64,000 bases of DNA, from assembly GCF_003130795.1 (NCBI RefSeq), contig NZ_CP029353.1, positions 310,001 to 374,000 of the forward strand, given 5' to 3'. Shown here in pieces: positions 7,978 to 21,598 of this stretch. The translations under genes and the position numbers were made by a program. Each line of letters starts with the position of its first letter. Within the stretch, counting starts at the first letter, position 1. The notes beneath the pieces are model-generated. The model made no database searches and was not told the origin of the DNA. It saw only the letters and a program-made list of their open reading frames with translations. The stretch comes from Azospirillum thermophilum (GTDB lineage: Bacteria > Pseudomonadota > Alphaproteobacteria > Azospirillales > Azospirillaceae).

Positions 7978-8829
7978 ATGACCGCGACGCACCGGGCGCT
8001 CGGCTCGGCCGGCCGGGGCGCCCTGCGGCTTGCCGTCTACCTGGGCTGGACGCTGCTGCTGATCCCGGTGCAGGCCTTGGCCGTGTGGCTGAAGCTGCCG
8101 CTGCGCCACCGGCTGCCGCGCTTCTATCACGCGGCCTGTGCGCGGATCATCGGGCTGGACGTGCGGGTGCGCGGCCGGCGGGTGGAACAGGGGCCGGTCC
8201 TCTTCATCTCCAACCACTCCTCCTACCTCGACATCACGGTGCTGGGCTCGGTGATCCCCGGCTCCTTCGTGGCGAAGAGCGAGGTCGCCGGCTGGCCCTT
8301 CTTCGGGCTGCTCGCCAAGCTGCAGCGGACCGTCTTCGTCGAACGCCGGGCACGCAGCGAGGTGCATCGCCAGCGCGACGACATCGGCGCGCGCCTGGAC
8401 GCCGGCGACAATCTGATCCTGTTCCCCGAGGGCACCTCCAGCGACGGCAACCGGACCCTGCCCTTCAAGACGGCGCTGTTCGCCGTCGCCGCCCGCCGCA
8501 TCGGCGACCGGCCGCTGACGGTCCAGCCGGTCAGCGTCACCGCCACCCGCCTGGACGGCATCCCCATGGGCATCGCCTTCCGCCCCTTCTACGCCTGGTA
8601 CGGCGACATGGACCTCGCCCCGCACCTCTGGCAGGTCGTCAAGCTGGGCGGCATGACGGTGGAGGTGGAGTTCCACCCGCCGGTGACCATCGAGGATTTC
8701 CCGAGTCGCAAGGCGCTGGCCGACCACTGCCAGCGGGCCGTCGCCCAGGGCGTCGCCCATGCCGTCTCCGGCCGCCACCCCGATCCCCTGCCCGGCGACG
8801 CGGTGCCGGCCGACCAGGGCGCCCATTGA
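7978..8829 (+). CDS. olsA: Lyso-ornithine lipid O-acyltransferase OlsA-like (PlsC family)
   Basis: This is a PlsC-family 1-acyltransferase of 283 residues. A membrane segment lies at about 15-40 (LAVYLGWTLLLIPVQALAVW). The acyl acceptor/donor motif HX4D appears as NHSSYLD at about residues 79-85, and the second motif as FPEGTSSDGNR at about 148-158. Following olsB directly, it most likely acylates the 3-hydroxyl of lyso-ornithine lipid; phosphatidate synthesis is the alternative, since the family does both. Confidence 0.87.
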   Translation: MTATHRALGSAGRGALRLAVYLGWTLLLIPVQALAVWLKLPLRHRLPRFYHAACARIIGLDVRVRGRRVEQGPVLFISNHSSYLDITVLGSVIPGSFVAKSEVAGWPFFGLLAKLQRTVFVERRARSEVHRQRDDIGARLDAGDNLILFPEGTSSDGNRTLPFKTALFAVAARRIGDRPLTVQPVSVTATRLDGIPMGIAFRPFYAWYGDMDLAPHLWQVVKLGGMTVEVEFHPPVTIEDFPSRKALADHCQRAVAQGVAHAVSGRHPDPLPGDAVPADQGAH

Positions 8830-8908
8830 AGGGGTGAGCAGAGGAGGATGCAGGGCGGCCGGCGCCGCCGGACATGAGCGACGGCGCCGCGCCTGATCCG
8901 ACCTCTTC

Positions 8909-9406
8909 TCAAAGACCGCCGGCTCCGGCCTTCGCCACCGCCATGTCGTTCTCGACCGAACTGCCGCTGACGCCGACCGCGCCGATGATCGTGCCGGCCT
9001 TGTCCCGGATCAGCTCGCCGCCGCCGAAGATGGCGAGACCGCCGTTGGTCACCTCGATGCCGTAGAGCGGCTGGCCGGGCTTGGCGAGATCACCCAGATC
9101 CTTGGACGACATGTTGAACAGCCGGGCCGTCTTCGCCTTGCGGATCGAGATGTCGATGCTGCCGAGGAAGGCGCCGTCCATGCGGCTGAAGGCCTTCAGG
9201 TTGCCGCCGGCATCGACCACCGCGATGTTCATCAGCGTTTCCTGCTGCCTGGCCTTCGCTTCCGCCGCCTTGACCACCTTCTGGGCCTGTTCGACCGTGA
9301 TGTCGCCGGGCAGGGCCAGCTTTGACGGATCCTCCGCCGAGGCGACGCCGGCAAGCAGCGTCGCCGCAGCAAACGCCGCGAGCGCATGTTTCAGCATTTT
9401 ATGCAT
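8909..9406 (-). CDS. Secreted GlcG/HbpS-family heme-binding-type protein
   Basis: This 165-residue protein has an Ala-rich signal peptide (MLKHALAAFAAATLLAGVASA) followed by a single GlcG/HbpS domain (PF03928 type): LPGDITVEQAQKVVKAAEAKA, NIAVVDAGGNLKAFSRMDGA, SIDISIRKAKTA and PLYGIEVTNGGLAIFGGGE. Family members bind heme or cobalamin-like ligands, or are of unknown function; the periplasmic location is predicted. ATG 9406 and ATG 9397 are both possible starts. A TGAGA-N5-TCTCA dyad sits 18 bases upstream. The gene is convergent with olsA. Confidence 0.82.
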   Translation of the reverse strand: MHKMLKHALAAFAAATLLAGVASAEDPSKLALPGDITVEQAQKVVKAAEAKARQQETLMNIAVVDAGGNLKAFSRMDGAFLGSIDISIRKAKTARLFNMSSKDLGDLAKPGQPLYGIEVTNGGLAIFGGGELIRDKAGTIIGAVGVSGSSVENDMAVAKAGAGGL

Positions 9407-9809
9407 ATCCTATTCAGGTTGGCTTGAGACTTGTTCTCATTGAAAACTGCCAAGAGAAATGGCAGGCCAATATTTGGCTACCTCTAAAAACTCGATGTCA
9501 ATGCGACAATGGGAGCATGAAATTTACCTGAGCATATTGCTATGGAATTTAAAGGTGAACTTCCATGGCGCCATGATGCGTGCGACAGTACTTGATTGGC
9601 GCGGCAGCAACCTGATTGCGGCAGCCGCGGCAACGTGTGGCTGTCGGACGGGTGTCGGAGGCGGGCAAGAGCTGCCGTGCAGCCCGATTGACTCGAATCC
9701 GCCGCCCCGTGCTACCATATGGCGGAAGGCGACGCCGGGGTTCGGCGGATCGCGCGCCGCGGGTTACCGATTCGGCGCGCCTTTTCGTATTTGTGCGGAA
9801 GGGAAAGGG
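9407..9809 (+). other. AT-richer intergenic region before miaB
   Basis: About 400 bases, clearly lower in GC in the first half, separate the heme-binding-type gene from miaB. It holds the TGAGA-N5-TCTCA dyad and a second inverted repeat, CTGCCA-N7-TGGCAG, at 9447-9465. The second half is GC-rich with no ORF of its own. It probably contains divergent promoters. Confidence 0.4.
9425..9439. promoter_or_regulatory. TGAGA-N5-TCTCA dyad, possible Fur-type operator
   Basis: TGAGACTTGTTCTCA is a perfect 5-bp dyad with a 5-base spacer, lying in an AT-richer stretch immediately upstream of the heme-binding-type gene. The half-site spacing resembles 7-1-7 Fur-like operators, but the match is loose; iron control is a guess. 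Confidence 0.35.
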
Positions 9810-12263
<2,454 letters not shown>

Positions 12264-12267
<4 letters not shown>

Positions 12268-12836
12268 TGACCGTCGACGTCTCGGTGACGCGCGAGGCCG
12301 GCGACTGGCCGGAGGACGCGGACTGGCAGGCGGAGCGCGCCGCGCTGGCGGCGCTGGCCGCCGCCTGGGACGAGGAGGAAGGCCCGGCCGAGCTGTCGGT
12401 CGTGCTGGCCGACGACGCGCTGGTCCACCAGCTCAACCGCGACTATCGCGGCAAGGACCGGCCGACCAACGTCCTGTCCTTCGCCCTGACCGAGGCGGAG
12501 GAGCCGGAGGCCGAGGGCGCGCCGCTGATGCTGGGCGACGTCATCCTCGCCTTCGAGACCGTCGGGCGCGAGGCTGCCGAACAGGGCAAGTCGCCGGCCG
12601 ACCATATGACCCACCTTGTGGTGCATGGCGTTCTGCACCTGCTCGGGTATGATCACGAGACGGACGACGAGGCCGAGGAGATGGAGGATCTGGAAACCCG
12701 GATCCTCGCCACCCTCGGCATCGCCGATCCTTACGCCGCACACCGATCCCCCGGCGGAATCGATGCCGACGTCAGCGAAACGGATGTCGGCGAGACCGGC
12801 GGGGTACCGAACCACGACGAACCACCGGACCGATGA
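12264..12836 (+). CDS. ybeY: Endoribonuclease YbeY
   Basis: This zinc-dependent single-strand endoribonuclease is needed for 16S rRNA 3'-end maturation and ribosome quality control. The metal motif HGVLHLLGYDH (H-x3-H-x5-H) lies at about residues 121-131, preceded by RDYRGKDRPTNVLSFAL and GDVILAFETV. The protein has 190 residues, longer than usual because of an acidic C-terminal tail after GIADPYAAH. The start is GTG 12264, overlapping the phoH stop, or ATG 12267. Confidence 0.93.
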
Positions 12837-13765
12837 GCGAGACCTCCGACAGTCGCACGCCCCGTGAAGACGGGGCCGAAGACCACAGTTCCCTGGGCCA
12901 CCTGTTCAAAGGCTGGCTCCGCACCGTCTGGGGAGGGCGCGGCGATACGTCGCTGCGTGCGTCGATCCAGGAACTGATCGAAGACCTGGACGACGAGGAG
13001 GCATCGCTGGGCGCCGGCGAGCGGGCGCTCCTCACCAACATCCTCAAGCTCCGCGGCCGCCACGTGTCCGACGTGATGGTCCCCCGCGCCGACATCGTCG
13101 CGGTCGACATCGACACCCCCCTGCCCGACCTGGTGCAGCGGCTGGCCGAGGAGGGGCATTCGCGCCTGCCGGTCTTCCGCGAGACGCTCGACGACGTCGT
13201 CGGCATGATCCACATCAAGGACGCGCTGTCGCTGGTCGCCGGCCGGCGGCCTCCCGGCGCGACCGGCGGCGAGCTGAAGGACATCGTGCGCGACGTGATG
13301 ATCGTCGCCCCCTCGCGCCCGGTGCTCGACCTGCTGGTGGAGATGCGGCAGAACCGCCGCCACCTCGCCCTGGTCGTCGACGAGTTCGGCGGCATCGACG
13401 GCCTCGTCACCATCGAGGATCTGGTGGAGGAGATCGTCGGCGAGATCGAGGACGAGCACGACGAGGACGCGGCCCCGCGGCTGGTCGAGCGTCCCGACGG
13501 CAGCCTGATCGCCGACGCCCGCCTGTCCATCGAGGATTTCGAGGAGCGCGTCGGCCCCGTCCTGACCGAGGAGGAGCGGGAGGACATCGACACGCTGGGC
13601 GGCCTCGTGGTCTCGCTCGCCGGCCGCGTGCCGGGCCGGGGCGAGCATCTGGTCCACCCCTCGGGGGTCGAGTTCGAGGTGGTCGATGCCGATTCCCGCC
13701 GGCTGAAGCGGGTCCGCATCCGCAACGCGCCGGCCTCCAGCACGGTCCTCGCCGAAACCGGCTGA
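12833..13765 (+). CDS. corC: CorC/HlyC-family CBS-domain protein
   Basis: This cytosolic CBS-pair protein of 310 residues lacks the DUF21 membrane domain. The CBS tandem covers about residues 75-205 (VSDVMVPRADIVAVDIDTPL, GHSRLPVFRETLDDVVGMIH, VDEFGGIDGLVTIEDLVEEI), and the CorC_HlyC domain about 220-300. Homologues are linked to Mg/Co efflux. The start overlaps the ybeY stop and lnt follows, the standard order. Confidence 0.9.
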   Translation: MSETSDSRTPREDGAEDHSSLGHLFKGWLRTVWGGRGDTSLRASIQELIEDLDDEEASLGAGERALLTNILKLRGRHVSDVMVPRADIVAVDIDTPLPDLVQRLAEEGHSRLPVFRETLDDVVGMIHIKDALSLVAGRRPPGATGGELKDIVRDVMIVAPSRPVLDLLVEMRQNRRHLALVVDEFGGIDGLVTIEDLVEEIVGEIEDEHDEDAAPRLVERPDGSLIADARLSIEDFEERVGPVLTEEEREDIDTLGGLVVSLAGRVPGRGEHLVHPSGVEFEVVDADSRRLKRVRIRNAPASSTVLAETG

Positions 13766-13893
13766 TCCTGCGACCGGCCGGCGAAACCTAAACCCGGGCG
13801 CAACCTTCCTGCGCGATAACAACTTGCGCGCTGTCGCCGCCGTCCCACCTATGGGCGGCGCCGTTCGCGCGTGCCCGTCGGGAGTGATTCTCC

Positions 13894-15510
13894 TTGTCCG
13901 CCAGCGAGACGATGTCTGTTCCCGCCCCCCTGTTCGGCCGCCTGTCGGCCCGGCTTGCCGCCTTGTCCGGCTGGCGCCGGCTCGCCGTCGCGGCGGCGCT
14001 GGGCGGGCTCGCCACCTTCGCCCTGCCGCCGGCCGATGCGGTTCCGCTGCTGCTGATCGCCTTCCCGGGGCTGCTCTGGCTGCTCGACGGGGTGCGGACG
14101 GGGCGGGGGGCCTTCGCCACGGGCTGGGTCTTCGGGTTCGGCCACCATCTCCTCGGCCTCTACTGGGTCAGCGCCGCGCTGTTCACCGACATCGGGCGCT
14201 TCTGGTGGGCGCTGCCGCTGTCGGCCGCCGGGCTTCCGGTGCTGATGGCGATGTTCAGCGGCGGCGCCGTCTGGCTGTTCCATCGGCTGCGCAGCCGCGG
14301 CATGGCGCAGGGGCTGGGGAGGCCGCTGCTGTTCGCAGCCTGCTGGGGCCTGTTCGAGTGGCTGCGCGGCCACGTCTTCACCGGCTTCCCCTGGAACCTG
14401 ATCGGCTATTCGTGGGACGGCGTGCTGCCGGTCCTGCAGAGCGTCTCCCTGTTCGGCGTCTATGGGCTGGGGCTGCTGACCGCGCTGGTCGCGGCGCTGC
14501 CGGCGGTGCTGGCCGATCCGCTGGTGCCGCGCGCACGCGGAGCCGCCGCCGTCGCCGCCGGCCTGACGCTTTTTGTCGCACTCGGCCTGTGGGGCGCCTG
14601 GCGTCTCGCCGGGGCGTCGGCCGAAACCGTGCCGGGCGTGCGGCTGCGGCTGGTCCAGGCGGCCATCGACCAGCGCCTGAAATGGGCATCGGGCGAGCGC
14701 GAGCGCAATGTCCAGCAGCATCTCCAGCTTTCGGCGGCCCAGCCGTCGCAGTCTTCGTCCGCCCGGCCGGCGCAGCCGGTCACCCACGTCATCTGGCCGG
14801 AAACGGCGGTTCCCTTCTTCATCGACCAGGATGCGCGGCTGCGGCAGGTCCTCGGGTCCGTGGCGCCGCCGGGCGGGCTGGTCATCACCGGCGCGCCCCG
14901 CACCACCCTCGATGCGGGAGGGGAACGGCGGTACTACAATAGTATGATCGCCATTGATGGCAGCGGCGCGATCGACGGCAGTTTCGACAAGTTCCACCTG
15001 GTGCCCTTCGGAGAATACATGCCGCTGCGGCGCTGGCTGCCGGTCGGCGCGATCGCCGGAAACGGAGCCGAATTCTCTGCCGGCCCGGGGCCGGTGACCC
15101 TGGATCTGAAGGGCCTGCCGCCGGTCAGTCCGTTGATCTGCTACGAGGGAATCTTTCCTTCTGCGGTTTTGGATACCGGTCATAGGCCGGATTGGTTGCT
15201 GAACCTGACCAACGATGCGTGGTACGGCGAGACCGCAGGACCCCATCAACACTTCGCGATCGTGAGGTTGCGCGCGGTTGAGGAAGGGCGGCCGCTGGTC
15301 AGGGTTGCCAATACGGGTATTTCCGGGGTGGTGGACGCCTATGGACGTGTGACAGCATTGCTTGGGTTGGGCGAGCGGGGTTTTGTCGATGCGGACTTGC
15401 CGAAAGCGCCAGCCGGGGTGACGCTGTTCGGCCGCATTGGAGATACGACTTTCGCTCTATTGCTGGCGGGTTGTTTTCTTGCCGGTTTGCGCGCTCGCAA
15501 CGGGCGTTGA
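13894..15510 (+). CDS. lnt: Apolipoprotein N-acyltransferase
   Basis: This inner-membrane enzyme adds the third acyl chain to the N-terminal Cys of lipoproteins. The N-terminal half has about six membrane spans, and the C-terminal half is a nitrilase-fold domain. The catalytic triad is recognisable: Glu in VIWPETAVPFF (about residue 304), Lys in DKFHLVPFGEYMP (about 366) and Cys in PLICYEGIFPS (about 417), followed by NLTNDAWYGETAGPHQH. The start is TTG 13894 with GGAG ten bases upstream; ATG 13912 is an alternative. A 128-base gap after corC suggests it may have its own promoter. Confidence 0.93.
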   Translation: MSASETMSVPAPLFGRLSARLAALSGWRRLAVAAALGGLATFALPPADAVPLLLIAFPGLLWLLDGVRTGRGAFATGWVFGFGHHLLGLYWVSAALFTDIGRFWWALPLSAAGLPVLMAMFSGGAVWLFHRLRSRGMAQGLGRPLLFAACWGLFEWLRGHVFTGFPWNLIGYSWDGVLPVLQSVSLFGVYGLGLLTALVAALPAVLADPLVPRARGAAAVAAGLTLFVALGLWGAWRLAGASAETVPGVRLRLVQAAIDQRLKWASGERERNVQQHLQLSAAQPSQSSSARPAQPVTHVIWPETAVPFFIDQDARLRQVLGSVAPPGGLVITGAPRTTLDAGGERRYYNSMIAIDGSGAIDGSFDKFHLVPFGEYMPLRRWLPVGAIAGNGAEFSAGPGPVTLDLKGLPPVSPLICYEGIFPSAVLDTGHRPDWLLNLTNDAWYGETAGPHQHFAIVRLRAVEEGRPLVRVANTGISGVVDAYGRVTALLGLGERGFVDADLPKAPAGVTLFGRIGDTTFALLLAGCFLAGLRARNGR

Positions 15511-15622
15511 TGCAACTGCCGGACAATGCGCAGTACCCGCAAAGAGCGCGAGGAGCGCAGGCTTGACTGCATACCCGGATATGTCGTATTAAAGATTCAC
15601 AACTCTAACAGGGACAGTTGAG

Positions 15623-16123
15623 ATGCCAGCTACAGCAACCGCAGGAGCGCCGCGCGGCCGTCGCGCGTCCGCCGGCCGCCCGAAGACCGGGAAGCCGAAC
15701 CCCATCGACGTGCATGTCGGATCGCGCGTCCGCCTGCGCCGCACCCTCCTCGGCATGAGCCAGGAGAAGCTGGGCGAGGCGATCGGCCTGACCTTCCAGC
15801 AGGTCCAGAAGTACGAGCGCGGCGCCAACCGGATCGGCGCGTCGCGCCTGTTCGACCTCAGCCGCGTGCTGGACGTTCCGGTCTCCTTCTTCTTCGACGA
15901 CATGCCGGCGGACGCCGCCTCGGCTCCGGTCGATGACGAGGACGGCGGCGAGGGCGCCGAGGAGCGGAGCGCCGGCGCCTACGAGCCGGATCCGATGGCC
16001 AAGCGCGAGACGCTGGAACTGGTGCGCGCCTACTACCGGATCAACGACCCGTCCGTGCGCAAGCGCCTGTTCGAACTGACCAAGGCGGTTGCCAACGCCG
16101 CGACGGCGGAAAGCGCCGAGTGA
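15623..16123 (+). CDS. XRE-family helix-turn-helix regulator preceding metK
   Basis: This 166-residue protein has an HTH_3 domain at about residues 30-90 (VGSRVRLRRTLLGMSQEKLG, TFQQVQKYERGANRIGASRL), an acidic linker and a C-terminal helical region (RETLELVRAYYRINDPSVRK). The same architecture is widespread in alphaproteobacteria, and here it lies between lnt and metK; control of the methionine/SAM branch is plausible but unproven. The ATG at 15623 follows AGGGACAG. Confidence 0.87.
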   Translation: MPATATAGAPRGRRASAGRPKTGKPNPIDVHVGSRVRLRRTLLGMSQEKLGEAIGLTFQQVQKYERGANRIGASRLFDLSRVLDVPVSFFFDDMPADAASAPVDDEDGGEGAEERSAGAYEPDPMAKRETLELVRAYYRINDPSVRKRLFELTKAVANAATAESAE

Positions 16124-16344
16124 TGCTGGCCGAACGGGGGGTTGCGATTCACGGCCGCGCCCCCCATTCGGATGCAGCCTCCACGGATAGACAGCGGCAT
16201 TTTTGATACCCGGCGCGGCCGGGAGTCCGCTTGACCCGGTGGGAAAACCTTGTCAAATACGACTTGGATCGGTGTCGAGCGGGCGCTGTACCGATCTGTC
16301 ATTTTGACTTGTGAAATAGCGCACCGCATATATCCGAGGTTGCC

Positions 16345-17513
<1,169 letters not shown>

Positions 17514-17538
17514 GCGCAGCCACCGTCGACCAGACCAT

Positions 17539-17560
17539 GCAGGGGCCTTGCGGCCCCTGC
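17539..17560 (+). terminator. Hairpin after metK
   Basis: GCAGGGGCC and GGCCCCTGC form a perfect 9-bp stem with a 4-base loop, 26 bases past the metK stop. There is no real T-run (ACTCGTTTCC), so termination may be partial. Confidence 0.5.
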
Positions 17561-17601
17561 ACTCGTTTCCGGAACCTGTTTTCCTACGGCCTTTTCCTCC
17601 G

Positions 17602-18324
17602 ATGACCGACGACCATTCCGGCTCCGCCACCAGCTCCTCCGGCCGCCTCTACGGCCGCCGGAAGGGCCGCCCGCTGCGCAAGTACAAGTCCTCGCTGATC
17701 GACACGCTGCTGCCGTCGATCGCCCTGCCGGTGCCCGGGCCCGGTGACCGCATCGACCAGCCGGCCGCCCTGTTCGGCCGACCGGTCCGCGACGTCTGGC
17801 TGGAAGTCGGATTCGGCAGCGGCCATCACCTCGCCTGGCAGGCGGAGCACAACCCCGACATCGGGCTGATCGGGGCGGAGCCCTTCGTCAACGGCGTCGC
17901 CGGGCTGCTGGCGATGGTGGAGAAGGCCGGACTGCAGGATACGGTCCGCGTCCTGCCGGACGATGCCCGGCCGCTGCTCGACGCCCTGCCGGACGCGTCG
18001 ATCGGCCGCGCCTTCGTGCTGTTCGCCGATCCCTGGCCGAAGAAGCGCCATTGGGAGCGCCGCTTCATCGGCCCCGAGAACCTGCCGCGGCTGGCCCGCG
18101 TGCTGAAGGACGGGGCCGAGCTGCGGCTGGCCAGCGACGACATGGGGCTGGTGCGCTGGATGCTGGAGCATACGGTGAAGGACCCGAACTTCGAGTGGAC
18201 CGCCCGCGGTCCATCCGACTGGCGCGTCCGCCCGTCCGACTGGCCGCCGACCCGCTACGAGGAAAAGGCGATCGCCGCCGGCCGCAAGCCGGTCTTCCTG
18301 CGCTTCGTCCGCAAGGCGCGGTAA
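17602..18324 (+). CDS. trmB: tRNA (guanine-N7-)-methyltransferase
   Basis: TrmB methylates G46 of the tRNA variable loop using SAM. An N-terminal Arg/Lys-rich segment (LYGRRKGRPLRKYKSSL) precedes the SAM-binding fold, with motif I LEVGFGSGHHLAWQAEHNP at about residues 70-88 and the TrmB signature FADPWPKKRHWERRF at about 141-155. The ending TRYEEKAIAAGRKP is also typical. The 240-residue product starting at ATG 17602 has normal length. Confidence 0.93.
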   Translation: MTDDHSGSATSSSGRLYGRRKGRPLRKYKSSLIDTLLPSIALPVPGPGDRIDQPAALFGRPVRDVWLEVGFGSGHHLAWQAEHNPDIGLIGAEPFVNGVAGLLAMVEKAGLQDTVRVLPDDARPLLDALPDASIGRAFVLFADPWPKKRHWERRFIGPENLPRLARVLKDGAELRLASDDMGLVRWMLEHTVKDPNFEWTARGPSDWRVRPSDWPPTRYEEKAIAAGRKPVFLRFVRKAR

Positions 18325-18689
18325 GAAAGCAGAATAGGAGGTATCGTCTCCATCGGATCGGTCCCCGATGGACGACAGCCCGAGGTGAGCGCAGCGGCAT
18401 TCCTTCCTCCGGCACGCGGCGGTACGTCCGGACGTCCGGGCGCTTGCCGACGGATAGAGACGGTAGATCCATCGATGCTGTCGCAGGATGGCCCGGCCAC
18501 AACCGGATTCCGCTTGCAGCAAATCGAATCCCGACTATATTCGACTGCAAGAACCCATACGGATCGGCGGCCCGGGAAACTGGGCCGTCGGGACGCTTTG
18601 CGGGTGGGCCTTGGCCCACTTATTTTTTTATCAGCGTGTGGAATCCTGCGGGCCGGTCCGAATCCGGCCGCTGGAACAGGTCAGGTGGA
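18325..18689 (+). other. rimP operon leader region
   Basis: A gene-free stretch of 365 bases lies between trmB and rimP. Its 3' third holds two consecutive hairpins: GGCGGCCC with GGGCCGTC at about 18567-18590, then a terminator-like hairpin at 18604-18629. No tRNA could be folded by eye. It is read as the 5' leader of the rimP-nusA-infB operon. Confidence 0.5.
18604..18629 (+). promoter_or_regulatory. Terminator-like hairpin with U-tract, possible attenuator ahead of rimP
   Basis: GTGGGCC-TT-GGCCCAC is followed at once by TTATTTTTTT, the form of an intrinsic terminator, only 60 bases before the rimP ATG and with no upstream gene within 280 bases. The position fits premature termination in the rimP-nusA-infB leader. 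Feedback by the NusA or IF2 made by the operon is an inference. Confidence 0.6.
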
Positions 18690-19175
18690 ATGGACGCAGT
18701 CGAACGCATCGAACAGATCATCACTCCGACGGTCGAGGGCTTGGGCTACGAGGTCGTGCGGGTGCAGCTGTCCGGTAGCAAGAGCGCGGTTCTGCAGATC
18801 ATGGCCGAACGCACCGACGGCGCACCGATGACGGTGGAGGACTGCGCGGACATCAGCCGCTCGGTCTCCGCGGTGCTGGACGTCGAGGATCCGATCAAGG
18901 CCGCCTACACGCTGGAAGTCAGCTCGCCCGGCATCGACCGGCCGCTGACGCGCCTGAAGGACTACGAGCGGTTCGCCGGCTTCGAAGCGAAGCTGGAAAG
19001 CCGCGTCGCCGTCGACGGGCGCAAACGCTTCAAGGGCATACTGAAGGGCGTCGAGGACAACCTCGTGTGCATCGATACCGAACAGGGAGCCGCCAAGCTG
19101 GAATTCGACAACATCCTGCGCGCCAAGCTGGTTCTGACGGACGACCTGATCCGCGCCAGCCAGGGCCAGGGCTGA
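18690..19175 (+). CDS. rimP: Ribosome maturation factor RimP
   Basis: This 161-residue protein binds the pre-30S particle and assists 16S rRNA/S12 assembly. Conserved stretches are the N-terminal RIEQIITPTVEGLGYEVVRV, ISRSVSAVLDVEDPI and the family hallmark YTLEVSSPGIDRPLTRLKDYERF at about residues 70-92; an SH3-like C-terminal domain follows. The ATG at 18690 is preceded by AGGTGG. It is the first gene of the rimP-nusA-ylxR-infB operon. Confidence 0.95.
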   Translation: MDAVERIEQIITPTVEGLGYEVVRVQLSGSKSAVLQIMAERTDGAPMTVEDCADISRSVSAVLDVEDPIKAAYTLEVSSPGIDRPLTRLKDYERFAGFEAKLESRVAVDGRKRFKGILKGVEDNLVCIDTEQGAAKLEFDNILRAKLVLTDDLIRASQGQG

Positions 19176-19241
19176 CGTCGTCCCGGCGGGCCTCAAGAGC
19201 GCCTCTCCCGAGACCTAATGCCGATCCAGGAAGTGTGACGG

Positions 19242-20774
<1,533 letters not shown>

Positions 20775-20890
20775 TGCGACCCAGCCCGCGGGGCCGGAAA
20801 CGGTGCCGCGGGACTGGTCTGTGAGAGTTGGGCTGGCGTGGCCCGGACCTCGGGTGTAAATCCCTGGGGTACGGGTCTCCCACGGCAAGG

Positions 20891-21577
20891 ATGACTGGGC
20901 TGGACGACGCGATGGAACCGGTGGAACCGGATTCGACTCCGCTGCCGGCGGACGAGGAAAAGGGGCCGCTGCGCCGCTGTGTCGCCACCGGCGCGGTGCA
21001 GCCCAAGGACGGCATGATCCGTTTCGCCGTCTCCCCCGACGGGGAGCTGGTGCCGGATCTGGAAGAGACGCTTCCCGGCCGCGGCCTCTGGCTGTCGGCC
21101 GACAGGCCCGCCCTGGCGAAAGCCATGGCGAAGTCGCTGTTCTCCAAGGCCGCCCGGCGCGCCGTGCGCGTGCCGGACGACCTGGGGGAGCGGCTGGAGA
21201 GGCTGCTGGAGCGGCAATGTCTGGATGCGCTGGGCCTCGCCCGGCGCGCCGGGCAGGCTCTGGCAGGGTATGAGAAGGTGCGCGAGTCGCTGCGGAACAA
21301 CCAGGTCGGCCGGACGGGGGTACCCCCGGCCCTGCTGGTCGAGGCCGCGGACGGATCGCTGGACCAGCGTGGCAAGGTCACGGCGCTCGCGCCCGACCTG
21401 CCGGTGATCGATCTCTTCGACTCGGCGGTGCTCGCCGCCGCGTTGGGGCGCGATCACGCCGTGCACGCCGTCGTGGCGCGCGGGCGTCTGGCGAAACGGC
21501 TGGCCCGCGACGCGGGGCGGCTGAAGGGATTGAAGGGCTTGGCCACCGGCGACGATGCCGGCCGGTCGGGAATGTAA
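20891..21577 (+). CDS. YlxR (DUF448)/L7Ae-like RNA-binding protein
   Basis: This 228-residue fusion has an N-terminal YlxR domain ([30 protein letters not shown] at about residues 30-85) and a C-terminal ribosomal L7Ae-like domain ([20 protein letters not shown] at about 110-200). It lies between nusA and infB, as in other alphaproteobacteria, and is presumed to bind rRNA or RNase P-type RNA. The start is ATG 20891, preceded by GGCAAGG; the open frame upstream to 20828 lacks conserved sequence. Confidence 0.9.
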   Translation: MTGLDDAMEPVEPDSTPLPADEEKGPLRRCVATGAVQPKDGMIRFAVSPDGELVPDLEETLPGRGLWLSADRPALAKAMAKSLFSKAARRAVRVPDDLGERLERLLERQCLDALGLARRAGQALAGYEKVRESLRNNQVGRTGVPPALLVEAADGSLDQRGKVTALAPDLPVIDLFDSAVLAAALGRDHAVHAVVARGRLAKRLARDAGRLKGLKGLATGDDAGRSGM

Positions 21578-21598
21578 CGTCTGACCATTCGGGAACCG

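Noticed and set aside
9447..9475. Sigma-54 promoter around TGGCAG
   Set aside because: The spacing between the GG and GC elements is wrong for the -24/-12 consensus.
16304..16332. Promoter TTGACT-N17-CATATA before metK
   Set aside because: Transcription would start only a few bases before the GTG and after the ribosome site, so it is an unlikely metK promoter.
16124..16344. Possible SAM riboswitch upstream of metK
   Set aside because: The region is AT-rich near metK, but no SAM-II or SAM/SAH consensus or pseudoknot could be recognised by eye. A covariance-model search would decide.
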